Source: Armatimonadota bacterium | GTDB taxonomy: Bacteria; Sysuimicrobiota; Sysuimicrobiia; Sysuimicrobiales; Humicultoraceae | DNA length: 64,000 nucleotides | Assembly (NCBI GenBank): GCA_031459715.1 | Contig: JAVKIA010000005.1 | Span: 1 to 64,000 of the forward strand | Direction: 5' to 3' | Shown: piece after piece, positions 8,131-16,074 of the stretch | Layout: each line of letters starts with the position of its first letter | How positions within the stretch are numbered: the stretch's first letter is position 1 | Notes under the pieces: generated by a model | Seen by the model: only the letters and a program-made list of their open reading frames with translations | Database searches by the model: none | Told to the model about the DNA's origin: nothing | Program-made: the position numbers and the translations under genes

Positions 8131-9888
8131 GTGTCGACGGGCGAGGTGATCGTCCACAGGCTCGATGCGGTCGTGGTGGGGGGCGGGGGCGCCGGGCTCT
8201 ACGCGGCCCTGGAGCTGGCCCGCCACCCGGACCTGGATGTGGCCGTAGTGAGCAAACTCCATCCCCTGCGCTCCCACACCGGCGCTGCGCAGGGGGGTAT
8301 CGGCGCAGCGCTGGGGCATGCCGAGGAGGACCGGCCGGAGTGGCACATGTTCGACACGGTCAAGGGGGGCGACTACCTGGCCGATCAGGACGCCGTGGAG
8401 ATCCTCTGCACTGAGGCCGTGGATGCCGTTTACGAGCTGGAGCGGCTGGGGCTTCCCTTCGACCGCGCGCCAGATGGGCGCATTGAGCAGCGCGTGCGCG
8501 CGGGCGGACACACCCGGAACTTCGGGGAAGCCCCCCTGGCCCGCACCTGCTTCGCTGCTGACCGGACGGGCCAGATGATCTTGCATACCCTCTACCAGCA
8601 ATGCCTGCGCCACGGGGTGCGCTTCTTCGACGAGTTCCAGGTAGTGGACCTGATCATCGAGGAGGGCGCCTGCCGCGGGGTCGTGGCCTGGGAGCTGCGC
8701 ACGGGCCAGGTGCACCTGTTCACCGCGGCCGCGGTCCTGCTGGCCACAGGAGGGTGGGGGCGGATCTACCGGCTCACCACCAACGCCCTTTCCCTCACCG
8801 GAGATGGTGCGGCCATCGCCTGGCGCCGGGGCATCCCCCTGGAAGACATGGAATTCTTTCAGTTCCACCCCACGGGCATCCACCGCCTGGGGATCCTCCT
8901 TTCCGAGGCCGCCCGGGGGGAGGGAGTCTACCTGCGCAACGCCGCCGGGGAGCGGTTCATGGAACGGTATGCTCCCGGCATGATGGAGCTGGCCCCGCGC
9001 GACATCGTCTCCCGCGCCATCTACCGGGAGATCGCTGCCGGCCGTGGCGGGGGCCCACAGGGCGACTGCGTTTTCCTGGACTTCCGTCACCTGCCGGAGC
9101 AGGTGCGGCGGGTCCGGCTGCCCGAGGTGGTTGAGCTGGTCCGAACCTACCTGGGCCTGGACCCGGGGCGGGACCTGATCCCGGTGCACCCCACGGCGCA
9201 CTACGCCGTGGGCGGAATTCCCACGGACCTCTGGGGTCGCGTCGTCCAGGACGAGCAGAACACCGTGCTCCCTGGCCTCTATGCGGCGGGGGAGTGCGCC
9301 TGTGTCTCCGTGCACGGCGCCAACCGCCTGGGGACTAACTCCCTGATCGACATCCTGGTGTTCGGCCGCCGCGCTGGCCGGGACATGGCCCGCTACGCCC
9401 GGGAGGCGGGCGTCCCTGCGACCCCCCAGCGGGCCGCGCGCGACGCCGCCGCACCCCTGGAGGTGCTGCGCGGGCGCCGTGGCCCCGAGTCGGCGGCGCG
9501 CCTGCGCCACGAGCTGCAGGTGGTGATGCAGGAGCACGTCTCCGTCTTCCGCACCGCCGCCGGCCTGCGCCGCGCCCTGGATGCCATCCGCGGGCTGCAA
9601 GACCGCTACGTCAGGGTGGCCCTGCAGGATTCCGGCCAGGTCTTCAACCAGCAGCTGCAGGAGGCCTGGGAGGTGGGTTGCCTGCTGGACGTGGCCGAGG
9701 CGACCACCGTAGCCGCGCTGACACGAGAGGAGAGCCGGGGCGTGCACTACCGGGAGGACTTCCCCCGGCGGGACGATGCGGCCTGGCTGAAGCACACGCT
9801 GCTCGTGCGCACGGCTACTGGTGACTACCGGGTCCGGTTCAAGCCCGTGGTGATCACCAGGTTCCCGCCGCGGGAGCGCGTCTACTGA
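8131..9888 (+). CDS. sdhA: Succinate dehydrogenase/fumarate reductase flavoprotein subunit
   Basis: The 585-residue FAD protein has dinucleotide motif VVGGGGAGLYAALE, the SHTGAAQGGIGAALGH flavin-linkage region, FFQFHPTGI, GEGVYLRNAAGERFM, HPTAHYAVGGI and the YAAGECACVSVHGANRLGTNSL segment. These are typical of SdhA/FrdA; the length exceeds the usual L-aspartate oxidase. GTG 8131 has AGGGG upstream and starts ten bases after ppa. No iron-sulfur or membrane-anchor subunit is next to it, since the following gene is convergent. Partners must be encoded elsewhere. Confidence 0.88.
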   Translation: MSTGEVIVHRLDAVVVGGGGAGLYAALELARHPDLDVAVVSKLHPLRSHTGAAQGGIGAALGHAEEDRPEWHMFDTVKGGDYLADQDAVEILCTEAVDAVYELERLGLPFDRAPDGRIEQRVRAGGHTRNFGEAPLARTCFAADRTGQMILHTLYQQCLRHGVRFFDEFQVVDLIIEEGACRGVVAWELRTGQVHLFTAAAVLLATGGWGRIYRLTTNALSLTGDGAAIAWRRGIPLEDMEFFQFHPTGIHRLGILLSEAARGEGVYLRNAAGERFMERYAPGMMELAPRDIVSRAIYREIAAGRGGGPQGDCVFLDFRHLPEQVRRVRLPEVVELVRTYLGLDPGRDLIPVHPTAHYAVGGIPTDLWGRVVQDEQNTVLPGLYAAGECACVSVHGANRLGTNSLIDILVFGRRAGRDMARYAREAGVPATPQRAARDAAAPLEVLRGRRGPESAARLRHELQVVMQEHVSVFRTAAGLRRALDAIRGLQDRYVRVALQDSGQVFNQQLQEAWEVGCLLDVAEATTVAALTREESRGVHYREDFPRRDDAAWLKHTLLVRTATGDYRVRFKPVVITRFPPRERVY

Positions 9889-9894
9889 AAAGGC

Positions 9895-10314
9895 TCACAG
9901 CCGCCCGGCCGCTCGCAGCGTCCGGTGCGCCGAGCGCATGCAGGCGTTCATGACCACCCGCAGTCCCGCGGCGGCGGCGCGGGCGGCCGCTTCCTCGTTC
10001 ACGATGCCCGACTGCATCCACACCACCCTGGCCCCGATGGCAATGGCGTCCTCCACAACCGGAGGGACCTCCTCGGAGCGACGGAAGATCTGCACCACAT
10101 CCACGGGCTCAGGGACCTCTCGCAGGTTGGGGTAGGCCTTCTCGCCCAGGACCTCCTTCACCCGGGGATTGACGGGGATGATGCGGTAGCCCTGCTGCTG
10201 CAGGTAGGCGGCCACCTGGTAGCTGTCCCGGTGCGGTCTGTCGGACAGGCCCACCACCGCAATGGTCCTGGCCTGCTTCAGGATCTGCTGCACATCCTCC
10301 CAGGTGAGCGCCAT
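9895..10314 (-). CDS. CoA-binding domain protein (YccU family)
   Basis: The 139-residue protein is a single Rossmann CoA-binding domain: TIAVVGLSDRPHRDSYQVAAYL, then IIPVNPRVKEVLGEKAYPNL and VWMQSGIVNEEAA. Members bind CoA but have no settled reaction. ATG 10314 lies 15 bases after the stop of the selenocysteine glutaredoxin gene, so the two are probably cotranscribed. A shared redox or CoA-thiol role is only a guess. It is convergent with sdhA. Confidence 0.85.
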   Translation of the reverse strand: MALTWEDVQQILKQARTIAVVGLSDRPHRDSYQVAAYLQQQGYRIIPVNPRVKEVLGEKAYPNLREVPEPVDVVQIFRRSEEVPPVVEDAIAIGARVVWMQSGIVNEEAAARAAAAGLRVVMNACMRSAHRTLRAAGRL

Positions 10315-10329
10315 CCCTCCCTGCCGGTC

Positions 10330-10563
10330 CTACGTGCCCAGCAGCTCTTGCAGCTTTGCTTTGTTGAAGCCCACCACCGGCACGCCATCGATGACCGTGA
10401 CCGGGGTGGCGGCGAATCCCAGGCGCATGACCTCCTCCAGGGCGTCATCATCCTTTGTGACGTCCCTTTCGGTGAAGGCCACGCCCTGCTGGTGAAGGAA
10501 CTCCTTCACCTTACCGCAGAACAGTCAGCCTGGTTGCGTGTAGACGACCACCGTCCTGGCCAT
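10330..10563 (-). CDS. Predicted selenocysteine-containing glutaredoxin (in-frame UGA, U-x-x-C)
   Basis: Reading through the TGA at 10525-10527 gives a full 77-residue glutaredoxin-like protein: MARTVVVYTQPG, then Sec13, then LFCGKVKEFL. The thioredoxin-fold marks follow: FTERDVTKDD, the cis-proline segment ATPVTVIDG and a VVGFNKAKLQELL end. Glutaredoxins have CxxC exactly where this has UGA-x-x-Cys. The frame continues 64 codons past the UGA with clear family similarity and stops at TAG 10330. ATG 10563 has a GGAGGGAGGAG site upstream. A hairpin placed like a SECIS follows the UGA, and selC and selB are in this window. Likely an electron donor or thiol-disulfide reductase. Alternative: a pseudogene with one Cys-to-stop change. 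Confidence 0.88.
10491..10510 (-). promoter_or_regulatory. Candidate bacterial SECIS hairpin
   Basis: On the minus strand GGTGAAGG pairs perfectly with CCTTCACC around loop AGTT, and an A-T pair could close it further. The stem starts 14 bases after the UGA and the loop 22 bases after it, within the spacing known for bacterial SECIS elements. A G is among the first two loop bases, which SelB recognition usually needs. The hairpin lies inside the coding sequence (Lys-Val-Lys-Glu-Phe-Leu-His), as in other bacterial selenoproteins. Confidence 0.75.
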
Positions 10564-10596
10564 GGACGCTCTCCTCCCTCCGGGCTCGCTTCGCCC

Positions 10597-10602
10597 ATCA
10601 TA
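10597..10602 (-). promoter_or_regulatory. Possible -10 box of the glutaredoxin gene
   Basis: TATGAT is found on the minus strand 33 bases upstream of the ATG. No clear -35 hexamer accompanies it. If it is active, the gene has its own promoter in addition to read-through from the riboswitch leader. Confidence 0.3.
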
Positions 10603-10661
10603 GCGTACGGGCCAGCAAGAATGTTCCACGCCTCCGGCCGCACGCGGGTGGGGGCGCGGGA

Positions 10662-10919
10662 TCAGCCGGCCGGGGTTGAGGCCGGGGTGGTGGGGAAGGA
10701 GGTGCGGTCGGGCGCGGGTAGGTGCTGGGCGACGGCCGCTGCGGACTGCGCGTGGGTCGGTGGCGACTGCTGGAAGGGGAGGGGCGAGTCGATTGGGGAG
10801 AGCTGTGTCGGAGAGCAGCCGTCGCCCAACAGGATCCACCGGAGGAGGGCGGCCAGGGCGAAGATCCCGGCCAGGAGGACTCCGGCCCAGAACTCCCAGG
10901 TGACGAGCGCGTCCACCAC
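10662..10919 (-). CDS. Small single-helix membrane protein of unknown function
   Basis: This is an 85-codon gene starting at GTG 10919 with GGAGG five bases upstream, directly behind the GEMM riboswitch and its terminator. The N-terminal third holds one transmembrane segment (FWAGVLLAGIFALAALLRWILL); the rest is a Pro/Ser/Gln-rich tail without motifs. I do not recognise a family. Control by cyclic-di-GMP suggests a surface, motility or envelope role. The selenocysteine glutaredoxin gene starts about 100 bases downstream and may be in the same transcript. Confidence 0.6.
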   Translation of the reverse strand: MVDALVTWEFWAGVLLAGIFALAALLRWILLGDGCSPTQLSPIDSPLPFQQSPPTHAQSAAAVAQHLPAPDRTSFPTTPASTPAG

Positions 10920-10943
10920 GTGCGCCTCCGCGCTCCCGCGTGC

Positions 10944-10975
10944 CAAAAGAAACGCCTTCCGCGGTGGGAAGGCGT
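10944..10975 (-). terminator. Intrinsic terminator of the GEMM riboswitch
   Basis: ACGCCTTCC and GGAAGGCGT form a nine-pair perfect stem around a six-base loop, followed by TTCTTTT on the minus strand. It lies between the aptamer and the small membrane-protein gene, the usual place for a transcriptional expression platform. Confidence 0.88.
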
Positions 10976-10987
10976 CCAGGCCCTCCC

Positions 10988-11066
10988 GTTCGGCAACCCG
11001 GCTGACTGGCGGTGCCAGTCCCGTGGCTTTGCGGACCGCCCTCGCGGGCGGGGTGCCTTTATCGCG
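10988..11066 (-). promoter_or_regulatory. Cyclic-di-GMP-I (GEMM) riboswitch
   Basis: The minus strand reads AAAGGCACCCC, a CCGCCC/GGGCGG stem capped by GNRA loop GCGA, then TCCGCAAAGCCACGGGAC, a GACTGGC/GCCAGTC stem, and AGCCGGGTTGCCG. This matches the GEMM-I layout: GGCA pairs with TGCC, the tetraloop is GNRA, and CGCAAAGCC and GCCGGGTTGCC are the conserved core. The bases equivalent to Vc2 G20, A47 and C92, which contact the ligand, are G, A and C here. This points to cyclic-di-GMP rather than cGAMP. It is followed by a strong terminator. Confidence 0.85.
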
Positions 11067-11147
11067 GGATGTTCCCTATGCTCTTCACCCACATTCTGCC
11101 CGATTCCCCCTTTGGCTAGACCCGCGCCCGGGGGTTCCCGGCGCGGC

Positions 11148-11200
11148 TTGACGCTGCCCGCCTCGCTGGATTAGGATGGGCCGAGCCCCCCCGGGGGGGG
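11148..11200 (+). promoter_or_regulatory. csoR-copA promoter with GC-palindrome operator
   Basis: TTGACG (11148-11153) and TAGGAT (11172-11177) are spaced by 18 bases. Just after them is a C7G7 palindrome at 11186-11199, followed by AGGGATACC. CsoR operators are pseudo-palindromes of G and C tracts, so this is a likely copper-responsive operator lying between the promoter and the csoR start. Confidence 0.6.
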
Positions 11201-11209
11201 AGGGATACC

Positions 11210-11521
11210 ATGCGGGATGCCCCGGAGATGCGCATCATGCACGGCAGTCCAGAGGAGCGGCGGAAGGTGCTGACGCGCCTGCGCAGCATCGCCGGCCACC
11301 TGGAAGGCGTGGAACGAATGGTCAGCGACGGTGCATACTGCATCGACATCGTGCGGCAAACCCTGGCCATCCAGCGGGCGCTGGACCGCGTCAATGCCAT
11401 GCTGCTGGGGGACCACCTGGAGCAGTGCGTCACCCGGGCGATGCAGTCGGGGGACGAGCGGGAGCGGCGCCGGGTGATCCGGGAGATCCTGGACGTCTTC
11501 GAGACGTCCAGCAAGCTGTAG
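11210..11521 (+). CDS. csoR: Copper-sensing transcriptional repressor CsoR
   Basis: The 103-residue all-helical repressor has the copper-binding triad Cys44, His69 and Cys73 (in YCIDIVRQ and GDHLEQCV). In this family Cu(I) binding releases DNA. ERRKVLTRLRSIAGHLEGV is the conserved first helix. ATG 11210 follows a GGGGAGGG site. It precedes copA by nine bases and likely represses csoR-copA-copZ. Confidence 0.93.
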   Translation: MRDAPEMRIMHGSPEERRKVLTRLRSIAGHLEGVERMVSDGAYCIDIVRQTLAIQRALDRVNAMLLGDHLEQCVTRAMQSGDERERRRVIREILDVFETSSKL

Positions 11522-11530
11522 CCCACGGCT

Positions 11531-14077
11531 ATGGCGCCTCGGGTGGACCGGCCGCAGATCATGGAGACCTCGGAGCAGTCGCGGATCACAAAGACCCCCG
11601 CAGGATCATTGCGGATCCCGACACCGGCCAGCAGGCGGATCGACCTTCCTGTGCAGGGGATGACCTGCGCCAGCTGCGTGGCCACAGTGGAGAGCGGGCT
11701 GCGTCGCACGCCGGGGGTGCGCGCGGCCACGGTGAATCTGGCCGCGGAGCGTGCTTCCATCGTCTTCGACGCGCAGGCGTTGCGTCTGGAAGACCTGATC
11801 CGGGCCGTGGAAGAAACTGGCTACGCGGTGCCGGTGGAGCGGGCGGTCGTTCCCGTGCGGGGGCTGGAGCTGGTCCCCTCCGGGGAGAAGCTGGAACGGG
11901 CGCTGCTGGGGGTGGAGGGGGTGCGGGCAGCGACGGTCAACCTGGCCGCGGAACAGGTGGTCGTGGACTTCATCCCCCACCTGGTCTCGGTGGAGGACCT
12001 GCGTCGGGCCATCCGTAGCGCCGGGTACGAGCCCGGAGAGGTGGCCGGGCCCGCCGCGGACGGGGAGCAGCAGCGTCGCCAGCGCGAGATGCGCGCCCTG
12101 GGCGCCCAGTTTCTGGTCGCCGCGCTGCTCAGCGTCCCTATCCTCTGGGGCAGTCTGCACCACATGGGGGTGCGCGGCGTCTGGGTGCCGGCCATCCTCA
12201 CGGACTGGCGGGTGCAGCTGCTGCTGGCGCTCCCTGTGCAGTTCTGGGCAGGGCGGCGCTTCTACCGCGGGGCCTGGGCGGCGGCGCGGCACGGGACCAC
12301 CGACATGAACACGCTGATTGCCGTAGGGACCTCGGCGGCCTTCGGCTACAGCGTCGTCGCCACCTTCTTTCCCCAGGTCTTCATCGCCGGTGGCCTACAG
12401 CCAAACGTCTACTACGAGACCGCCTCTATCATCATTGCCTTCATCCTTCTGGGCCGCTTCCTGGAGGCGCGAGCCAAGGGGCGGACCTCTGAAGCCATCC
12501 GCCGGTTAGTGGGTCTGCGTCCGCGCACGGCGCGGGTGCTGCGCGACGGCCAGGAGGTGGACGTCCCCGTGGACGAGGTGCAGGTGGGGGATGTGGTGGT
12601 GGTCCGTCCCGGGGAGAAGATCCCGGTAGACGGGGTGGTCCTCAGCGGGCACTCCACCGTGGACGAGTCCATGCTCACGGGGGAGTCCATGCCCGTGGAG
12701 AAGGGGGAAGGCGACGAGGTCATCGGGGCCACCCTGAACAAGACCGGTTCCTTCCGCTTCCGCGCCACGCGCGTCGGCCGGGAGACGGCGCTGGCCCAGA
12801 TCATCCGGCTGGTGGAGGAGGCCCAGGGCTCCAAGGCCCCGATCCAGCGCCTGGTGGACCGGATCGCCGCCTTCTTTGTCCCGGCGGTGATCGCCATCGC
12901 CGTGGCCACGGCCGCCACCTGGCTGCTGCTTGGACCGCAGCCGCGCCTGACCTACGCGCTGCTGGCCTTTGTCTCCGTGCTGATCATCGCCTGCCCCTGT
13001 GCCATGGGGCTGGCCACGCCCACCGCCATCATGGTGGGGATCGGGCGAGGGGCGGAGGAGGGGGTGCTCATCCGCAACGCGGAAGCCCTGGAGCGGCTGC
13101 GCCAGGTGGAGACGGTGGTGCTGGACAAGACGGGCACTCTGACCCGCGGCCAGCCCGCGGTGACGGACGTGCTGCCGGCCAACGGATTCACCCAGGAGGA
13201 GGTCCTCCGCCTGGCCGCCGCGGCGGAGCGCGGCTCCGAGCATCCCCTGGGCGAGGCCATAATCAGCCGGGCCAGGGCGGCGGGTCTGGAGATTCCCGAG
13301 CCCGACGACTTCGACGCACTCCCCGGCCAGGGGATCGTGGCCCAGGTGGAGGGGCGGAGGGTGATCGCCGGCAACCGGCGCCTGCTGGAGCGGCAGGGGG
13401 TGCGGCCGGACGGGCTGGAGGCGCAGGCCGCGGCGCTGGCCGGGGATGGCAAGACGCCCATGTTCCTGGTGGTGGACGGGGTACCCGCCGGGCTCATCGC
13501 CGTGGCCGACACGCTCAAGCCGGAGTCGGCGGAGGTCGTCGCCGCCCTGCGCCACCTGGGCCTGGAGGTGGTCATGCTCACCGGAGACGTGCGCGCCACG
13601 GCGGAGGCCATTGCCCGCCAGGCGGGGATCGACCGCGTGCTAGCCGAGGTGCGGCCGGAGCAGAAGGCGGCCACCGTGCGCAGCCTGCAGCAGGAAGGGC
13701 GGGTGGTGGCCATGGTGGGGGACGGGATCAACGACGCTCCGGCACTGGCCCAGGCGGATGTGGGCATCGCCATCGGCGCCGGCACCGATGTGGCCATGGA
13801 GTCAGCCGACGTGGTGCTGGTGGGGGGTGACCTGCGCGGCGTGCGTGCGGCCATCGCCCTCAGCCGGCAGACCGTGCGGGCGATCCGGCAAAACCTCTTC
13901 TGGGCGTTCGTCTACAATGTGGCCCTCATTCCCGTGGCTGCGGGGGCGCTCTACCCCTTTACCGGCGTGCTGCTCAACCCGGTCTTCGCCGCCCTGGCCA
14001 TGAGCTTCAGTTCGGTGACCGTGGTGAGCAACAGCCTGCGCCTGCGCCTCTTCAAGCCGGCGCTGCAGGGGACCTGA
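11531..14077 (+). CDS. copA: Copper-exporting P1B-type ATPase
   Basis: CopA pumps Cu(I) out of the cytoplasm. The 848-residue protein has an N-terminal heavy-metal domain with GMTCASC (Cys46, Cys49). A second such domain at about 105-170 lacks its CxxC. The membrane motif [11 protein letters not shown] is near residue 487, the phosphorylation site DKTGTLT near 532, and [18 protein letters not shown] and GDGINDAPA are present. Length is normal for two-domain CopA. ATG 11531 follows csoR by nine bases; ATG 11561 is possible. Confidence 0.96.
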   Translation: MAPRVDRPQIMETSEQSRITKTPAGSLRIPTPASRRIDLPVQGMTCASCVATVESGLRRTPGVRAATVNLAAERASIVFDAQALRLEDLIRAVEETGYAVPVERAVVPVRGLELVPSGEKLERALLGVEGVRAATVNLAAEQVVVDFIPHLVSVEDLRRAIRSAGYEPGEVAGPAADGEQQRRQREMRALGAQFLVAALLSVPILWGSLHHMGVRGVWVPAILTDWRVQLLLALPVQFWAGRRFYRGAWAAARHGTTDMNTLIAVGTSAAFGYSVVATFFPQVFIAGGLQPNVYYETASIIIAFILLGRFLEARAKGRTSEAIRRLVGLRPRTARVLRDGQEVDVPVDEVQVGDVVVVRPGEKIPVDGVVLSGHSTVDESMLTGESMPVEKGEGDEVIGATLNKTGSFRFRATRVGRETALAQIIRLVEEAQGSKAPIQRLVDRIAAFFVPAVIAIAVATAATWLLLGPQPRLTYALLAFVSVLIIACPCAMGLATPTAIMVGIGRGAEEGVLIRNAEALERLRQVETVVLDKTGTLTRGQPAVTDVLPANGFTQEEVLRLAAAAERGSEHPLGEAIISRARAAGLEIPEPDDFDALPGQGIVAQVEGRRVIAGNRRLLERQGVRPDGLEAQAAALAGDGKTPMFLVVDGVPAGLIAVADTLKPESAEVVAALRHLGLEVVMLTGDVRATAEAIARQAGIDRVLAEVRPEQKAATVRSLQQEGRVVAMVGDGINDAPALAQADVGIAIGAGTDVAMESADVVLVGGDLRGVRAAIALSRQTVRAIRQNLFWAFVYNVALIPVAAGALYPFTGVLLNPVFAALAMSFSSVTVVSNSLRLRLFKPALQGT

Positions 14078-14153
14078 GGGAATCCGGCCACGGGACACCG
14101 GCAGCCGTGCACGGGCCCGTGGTTCAGCAGAAGTGCTCGAGGGAGGTGGCATC

Positions 14154-14360
14154 ATGAAGCGAACGTTCAGCGTCCCGCGGATACACTGCGAGGGGTGTGT
14201 GCGCACCGTGACCGAAGCGCTGCGGAGCCTGGCCGGCGTGACGGCTGCGGAGGCCGATGCGCAAAAGAAGACGGTAGATGTAGTCTTTGATCCGTCGCTG
14301 GTCAGCGAGGAGCGACTGCGCCAGGCCCTGCGCAACGTAGGCTACCCGGTGGCCAACTAG
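14154..14360 (+). CDS. copZ: Copper chaperone (CopZ-like heavy-metal-associated protein)
   Basis: The 68-residue single HMA domain has the metal-binding motif HCEGC (Cys-x-x-Cys) and the expected beta-alpha-beta pattern up to LRQALRNVGYPV. It probably delivers Cu(I) to CopA and CsoR. ATG 14154 has GGAGG seven bases upstream; an in-frame ATG at 14133 would start before that site. It is third in the copper operon, 76 bases after copA. Confidence 0.9.
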   Translation: MKRTFSVPRIHCEGCVRTVTEALRSLAGVTAAEADAQKKTVDVVFDPSLVSEERLRQALRNVGYPVAN

Positions 14361-14389
14361 CCCCGCGTGCTAGAATAGTCCCAGCAGGT

Positions 14390-14466
14390 GCGCCCGTAGC
14401 TCAGCTGGAGAGAGCGGCAGACTTCGAATCTGCAGGGCGGGGGTTCGACTCCCTCCGGGCGCGCCA
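14390..14466 (+). tRNA. tRNA-Arg (anticodon TCG)
   Basis: The acceptor GCGCCCG pairs with CGGGCGC. The D-stem is GCTC/GAGC, and the anticodon stem GCAGA/TCTGC surrounds CTTCGAA, giving anticodon TCG. The T-arm has TTCGACT, and an encoded CCA ends at 14466. TAGAAT at 14371-14376 is a likely -10 box. Confidence 0.96.
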
Positions 14467-14551
14467 TGAGGATGCGCACAAGAACTGATCCACTACCTTG
14501 CTGTTGCTCATGTCTCTTCCATGCCGGTAGTGAGTTGCTGGCGGGCCACTC

Positions 14552-15124
14552 CTAGTCCGCCAGGACGATGCGGCCGGCGCGCATGTCCGTCACCTGCGCC
14601 AGGGCTTCGATGGGCACGCCCAGCCGGGCCAGAAGTGCCCGCCCACCTTCGAACGTCTTCTCGATAACAGCGCCGATCCCCACCACGGTAGATCCCGCCG
14701 CTTCCGCCAGGCGGGCCAGGCCCAGGATGGTCTGCCCGGTGGCCAGGAAGTCGTCGACAATGAGGACCCGTTCGCCGCGGGAGAGGTATTCGGGTGAGAC
14801 GATCAGTTCCACGGTGCGCCCCCTGGTGTGCGAGGGTGTCAGGGTCAGGAAGACCTGATCCGGCATGGTGATGGGACGGGACTTGCGGGCGTAGACACAG
14901 GGCAGACGCAGGTGCAGCGCGGTGGTCAGGGCAGGGGCGATGCCCGAGATCTCCGCGGTGAGCACCTTGGTGGCGCCCACGCCGGCAAAGCGGCGGGCCA
15001 GCTCGCGGCCACAGGCGTCCATCAGTCCGGGATCGACCTGGTGGTTGATGAACCCGTCGACCTTCAGGATCCCCCCGCCCAGGTTGCGTCCTTCGCGCAG
15101 GATACGTTCCTTGAGGATACGCAT
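14552..15124 (-). CDS. xpt: Xanthine phosphoribosyltransferase
   Basis: Xpt converts xanthine and PRPP to XMP in purine salvage. The 190-residue protein aligns along its length with the Bacillus enzyme: MRILKERILREGRNLGGGIL, FINHQVDPGLM, EISGIAPALTT, and the PRPP-binding VLIVDDFLATGQT. ATG 15124 has AGGGGAGGG upstream. I saw no purine riboswitch in the 250 bases upstream, unlike many xpt genes. Confidence 0.93.
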   Translation of the reverse strand: MRILKERILREGRNLGGGILKVDGFINHQVDPGLMDACGRELARRFAGVGATKVLTAEISGIAPALTTALHLRLPCVYARKSRPITMPDQVFLTLTPSHTRGRTVELIVSPEYLSRGERVLIVDDFLATGQTILGLARLAEAAGSTVVGIGAVIEKTFEGGRALLARLGVPIEALAQVTDMRAGRIVLAD

Positions 15125-15373
15125 GACTCGCCCTCCCCTGTCGCTCCGGGTCCTGCCCGGAATGCCGTCGTCTCCAGGGAGAGACTTCGGGGCCGGGGAG
15201 GAGCATTCCCTGAGGGCCGTGCTGTGGCAGACTCCCTCAGCGACGCCCTGGCAGCCTCCGCTGCAGCGGCACTGTGGCCTGACCGACGGCGACACCTTCC
15301 GCGGCCAGATGAACCCCGACCGCCTCTTCATGCTGCGGCAGGGGCTGTGCACGTCGGGGAAGAAGGTTGAATT

Positions 15374-15694
15374 ATGGTCAAGATCCTGGTCTGGGCACGC
15401 AGGAAGGCGGAGATGAGCGCGGAGGAGTTCCGCGCCTACTGGATGGGACCGCACGCGGACCTGGCGCGGCGCACCTACTCCCACCTCACCGGCTACGTTA
15501 TACACCTGGTGACGCGGGCGCCGCGGGGCCAGACGCCTCTGTTTGACGGCGTGGCGGAACTGACCTGGGCGTCGCGGGAGGACTTCGACGCGGACGTGCG
15601 GGCGGAGGCGGCGCGGGCGGTGGTGGAGGATCTGGATGCCTTTGCCGGAGAGACGGGGACCCTGTTCGTCGACGAGCACGTCGTGGTGGGCTGA
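15374..15694 (+). CDS. EthD-family dimeric alpha-beta barrel protein
   Basis: The 106-residue protein begins MVKILVWARRKAEMSAEEFRAYW, the characteristic opening of EthD-like proteins (ferredoxin-like dimeric barrel), with GPHADLARR and a VAELTWAS strand following. EthD proteins accompany some degradative oxygenases, but most have no known reaction. AGAAGG lies upstream of ATG 15374. It stands alone between xpt and the tRNA genes. Confidence 0.8.
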   Translation: MVKILVWARRKAEMSAEEFRAYWMGPHADLARRTYSHLTGYVIHLVTRAPRGQTPLFDGVAELTWASREDFDADVRAEAARAVVEDLDAFAGETGTLFVDEHVVVG

Positions 15695-15712
15695 CGGATC
15701 CGGCCGGACTCC

Positions 15713-15740
15713 TGGACACCCCGTCCCTGTCCGGTATAAT
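15713..15740 (+). promoter_or_regulatory. Promoter of tRNA-Lys
   Basis: TGGACA (15713-15718) and a perfect TATAAT (15735-15740) are 16 bases apart and end 15 bases before the tRNA-Lys 5' end. Confidence 0.8.
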
Positions 15741-15755
15741 GAACACTTGGCACGG

Positions 15756-15831
15756 GGGCCGTTAGCTCAACAGGTAGAGCAGGGGCCTCTTAAGCCTCGT
15801 GTTGGGGGTTCGAGTCCCTCACGGCCCTCCA
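15756..15831 (+). tRNA. tRNA-Lys (anticodon CTT)
   Basis: GGGCCGT pairs with ACGGCCC. The anticodon stem GGGGC/GCCTC, with one G-T pair, holds loop CTCTTAA with anticodon CTT. The T-arm has TTCGAGT. CCA is encoded at 15829-15831. Confidence 0.96.
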
Positions 15832-15911
15832 GAGTCGATGGCCAGTGCTCTGCGGCGCTGGTCATCGTCCTTTGGCGGCCGTGCTGTGGCGGTGTGGCGT
15901 CCTGCGGGGGC

Positions 15912-15998
15912 GCGGGCGTAGCCGAACTGGCATAGGCGCCAGACTTAGGATCTGGTCGGCGCGAGCCGGTGGGGGTTCGAGTCCCTCCGCCCGCACCA
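15912..15998 (+). tRNA. tRNA-Leu (anticodon TAG)
   Basis: GCGGGCG pairs with CGCCCGC. CCAGA/TCTGG encloses CTTAGGA with anticodon TAG. A long class II variable arm (TCGGCGCGAGCCGG region) is present, as expected for leucine tRNA. CCA ends at 15998. Confidence 0.96.
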
Positions 15999-16074
15999 GA
16001 GGTTCTGGGCGGCCGGGGGCGTGGGCCCGGGCCGCCTTCTTGCACGCCGCCCGGAAGGCAGGTGGGGAGAGAGG

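Noticed and set aside
8041-9795. 584-codon reverse-strand frame opposite sdhA
   Set aside because: The plus strand encodes a clear flavoprotein; the reverse translation has no motifs.
10525-10839. Minus-strand frame ending at the glutaredoxin UGA
   Set aside because: Its last twelve codons are the start of the selenoprotein gene; the upstream part is intergenic and has no motifs.
15125-15373. Purine riboswitch upstream of xpt
   Set aside because: I could not find the conserved purine-aptamer loops. Nothing beyond a ribosome binding site is supported.
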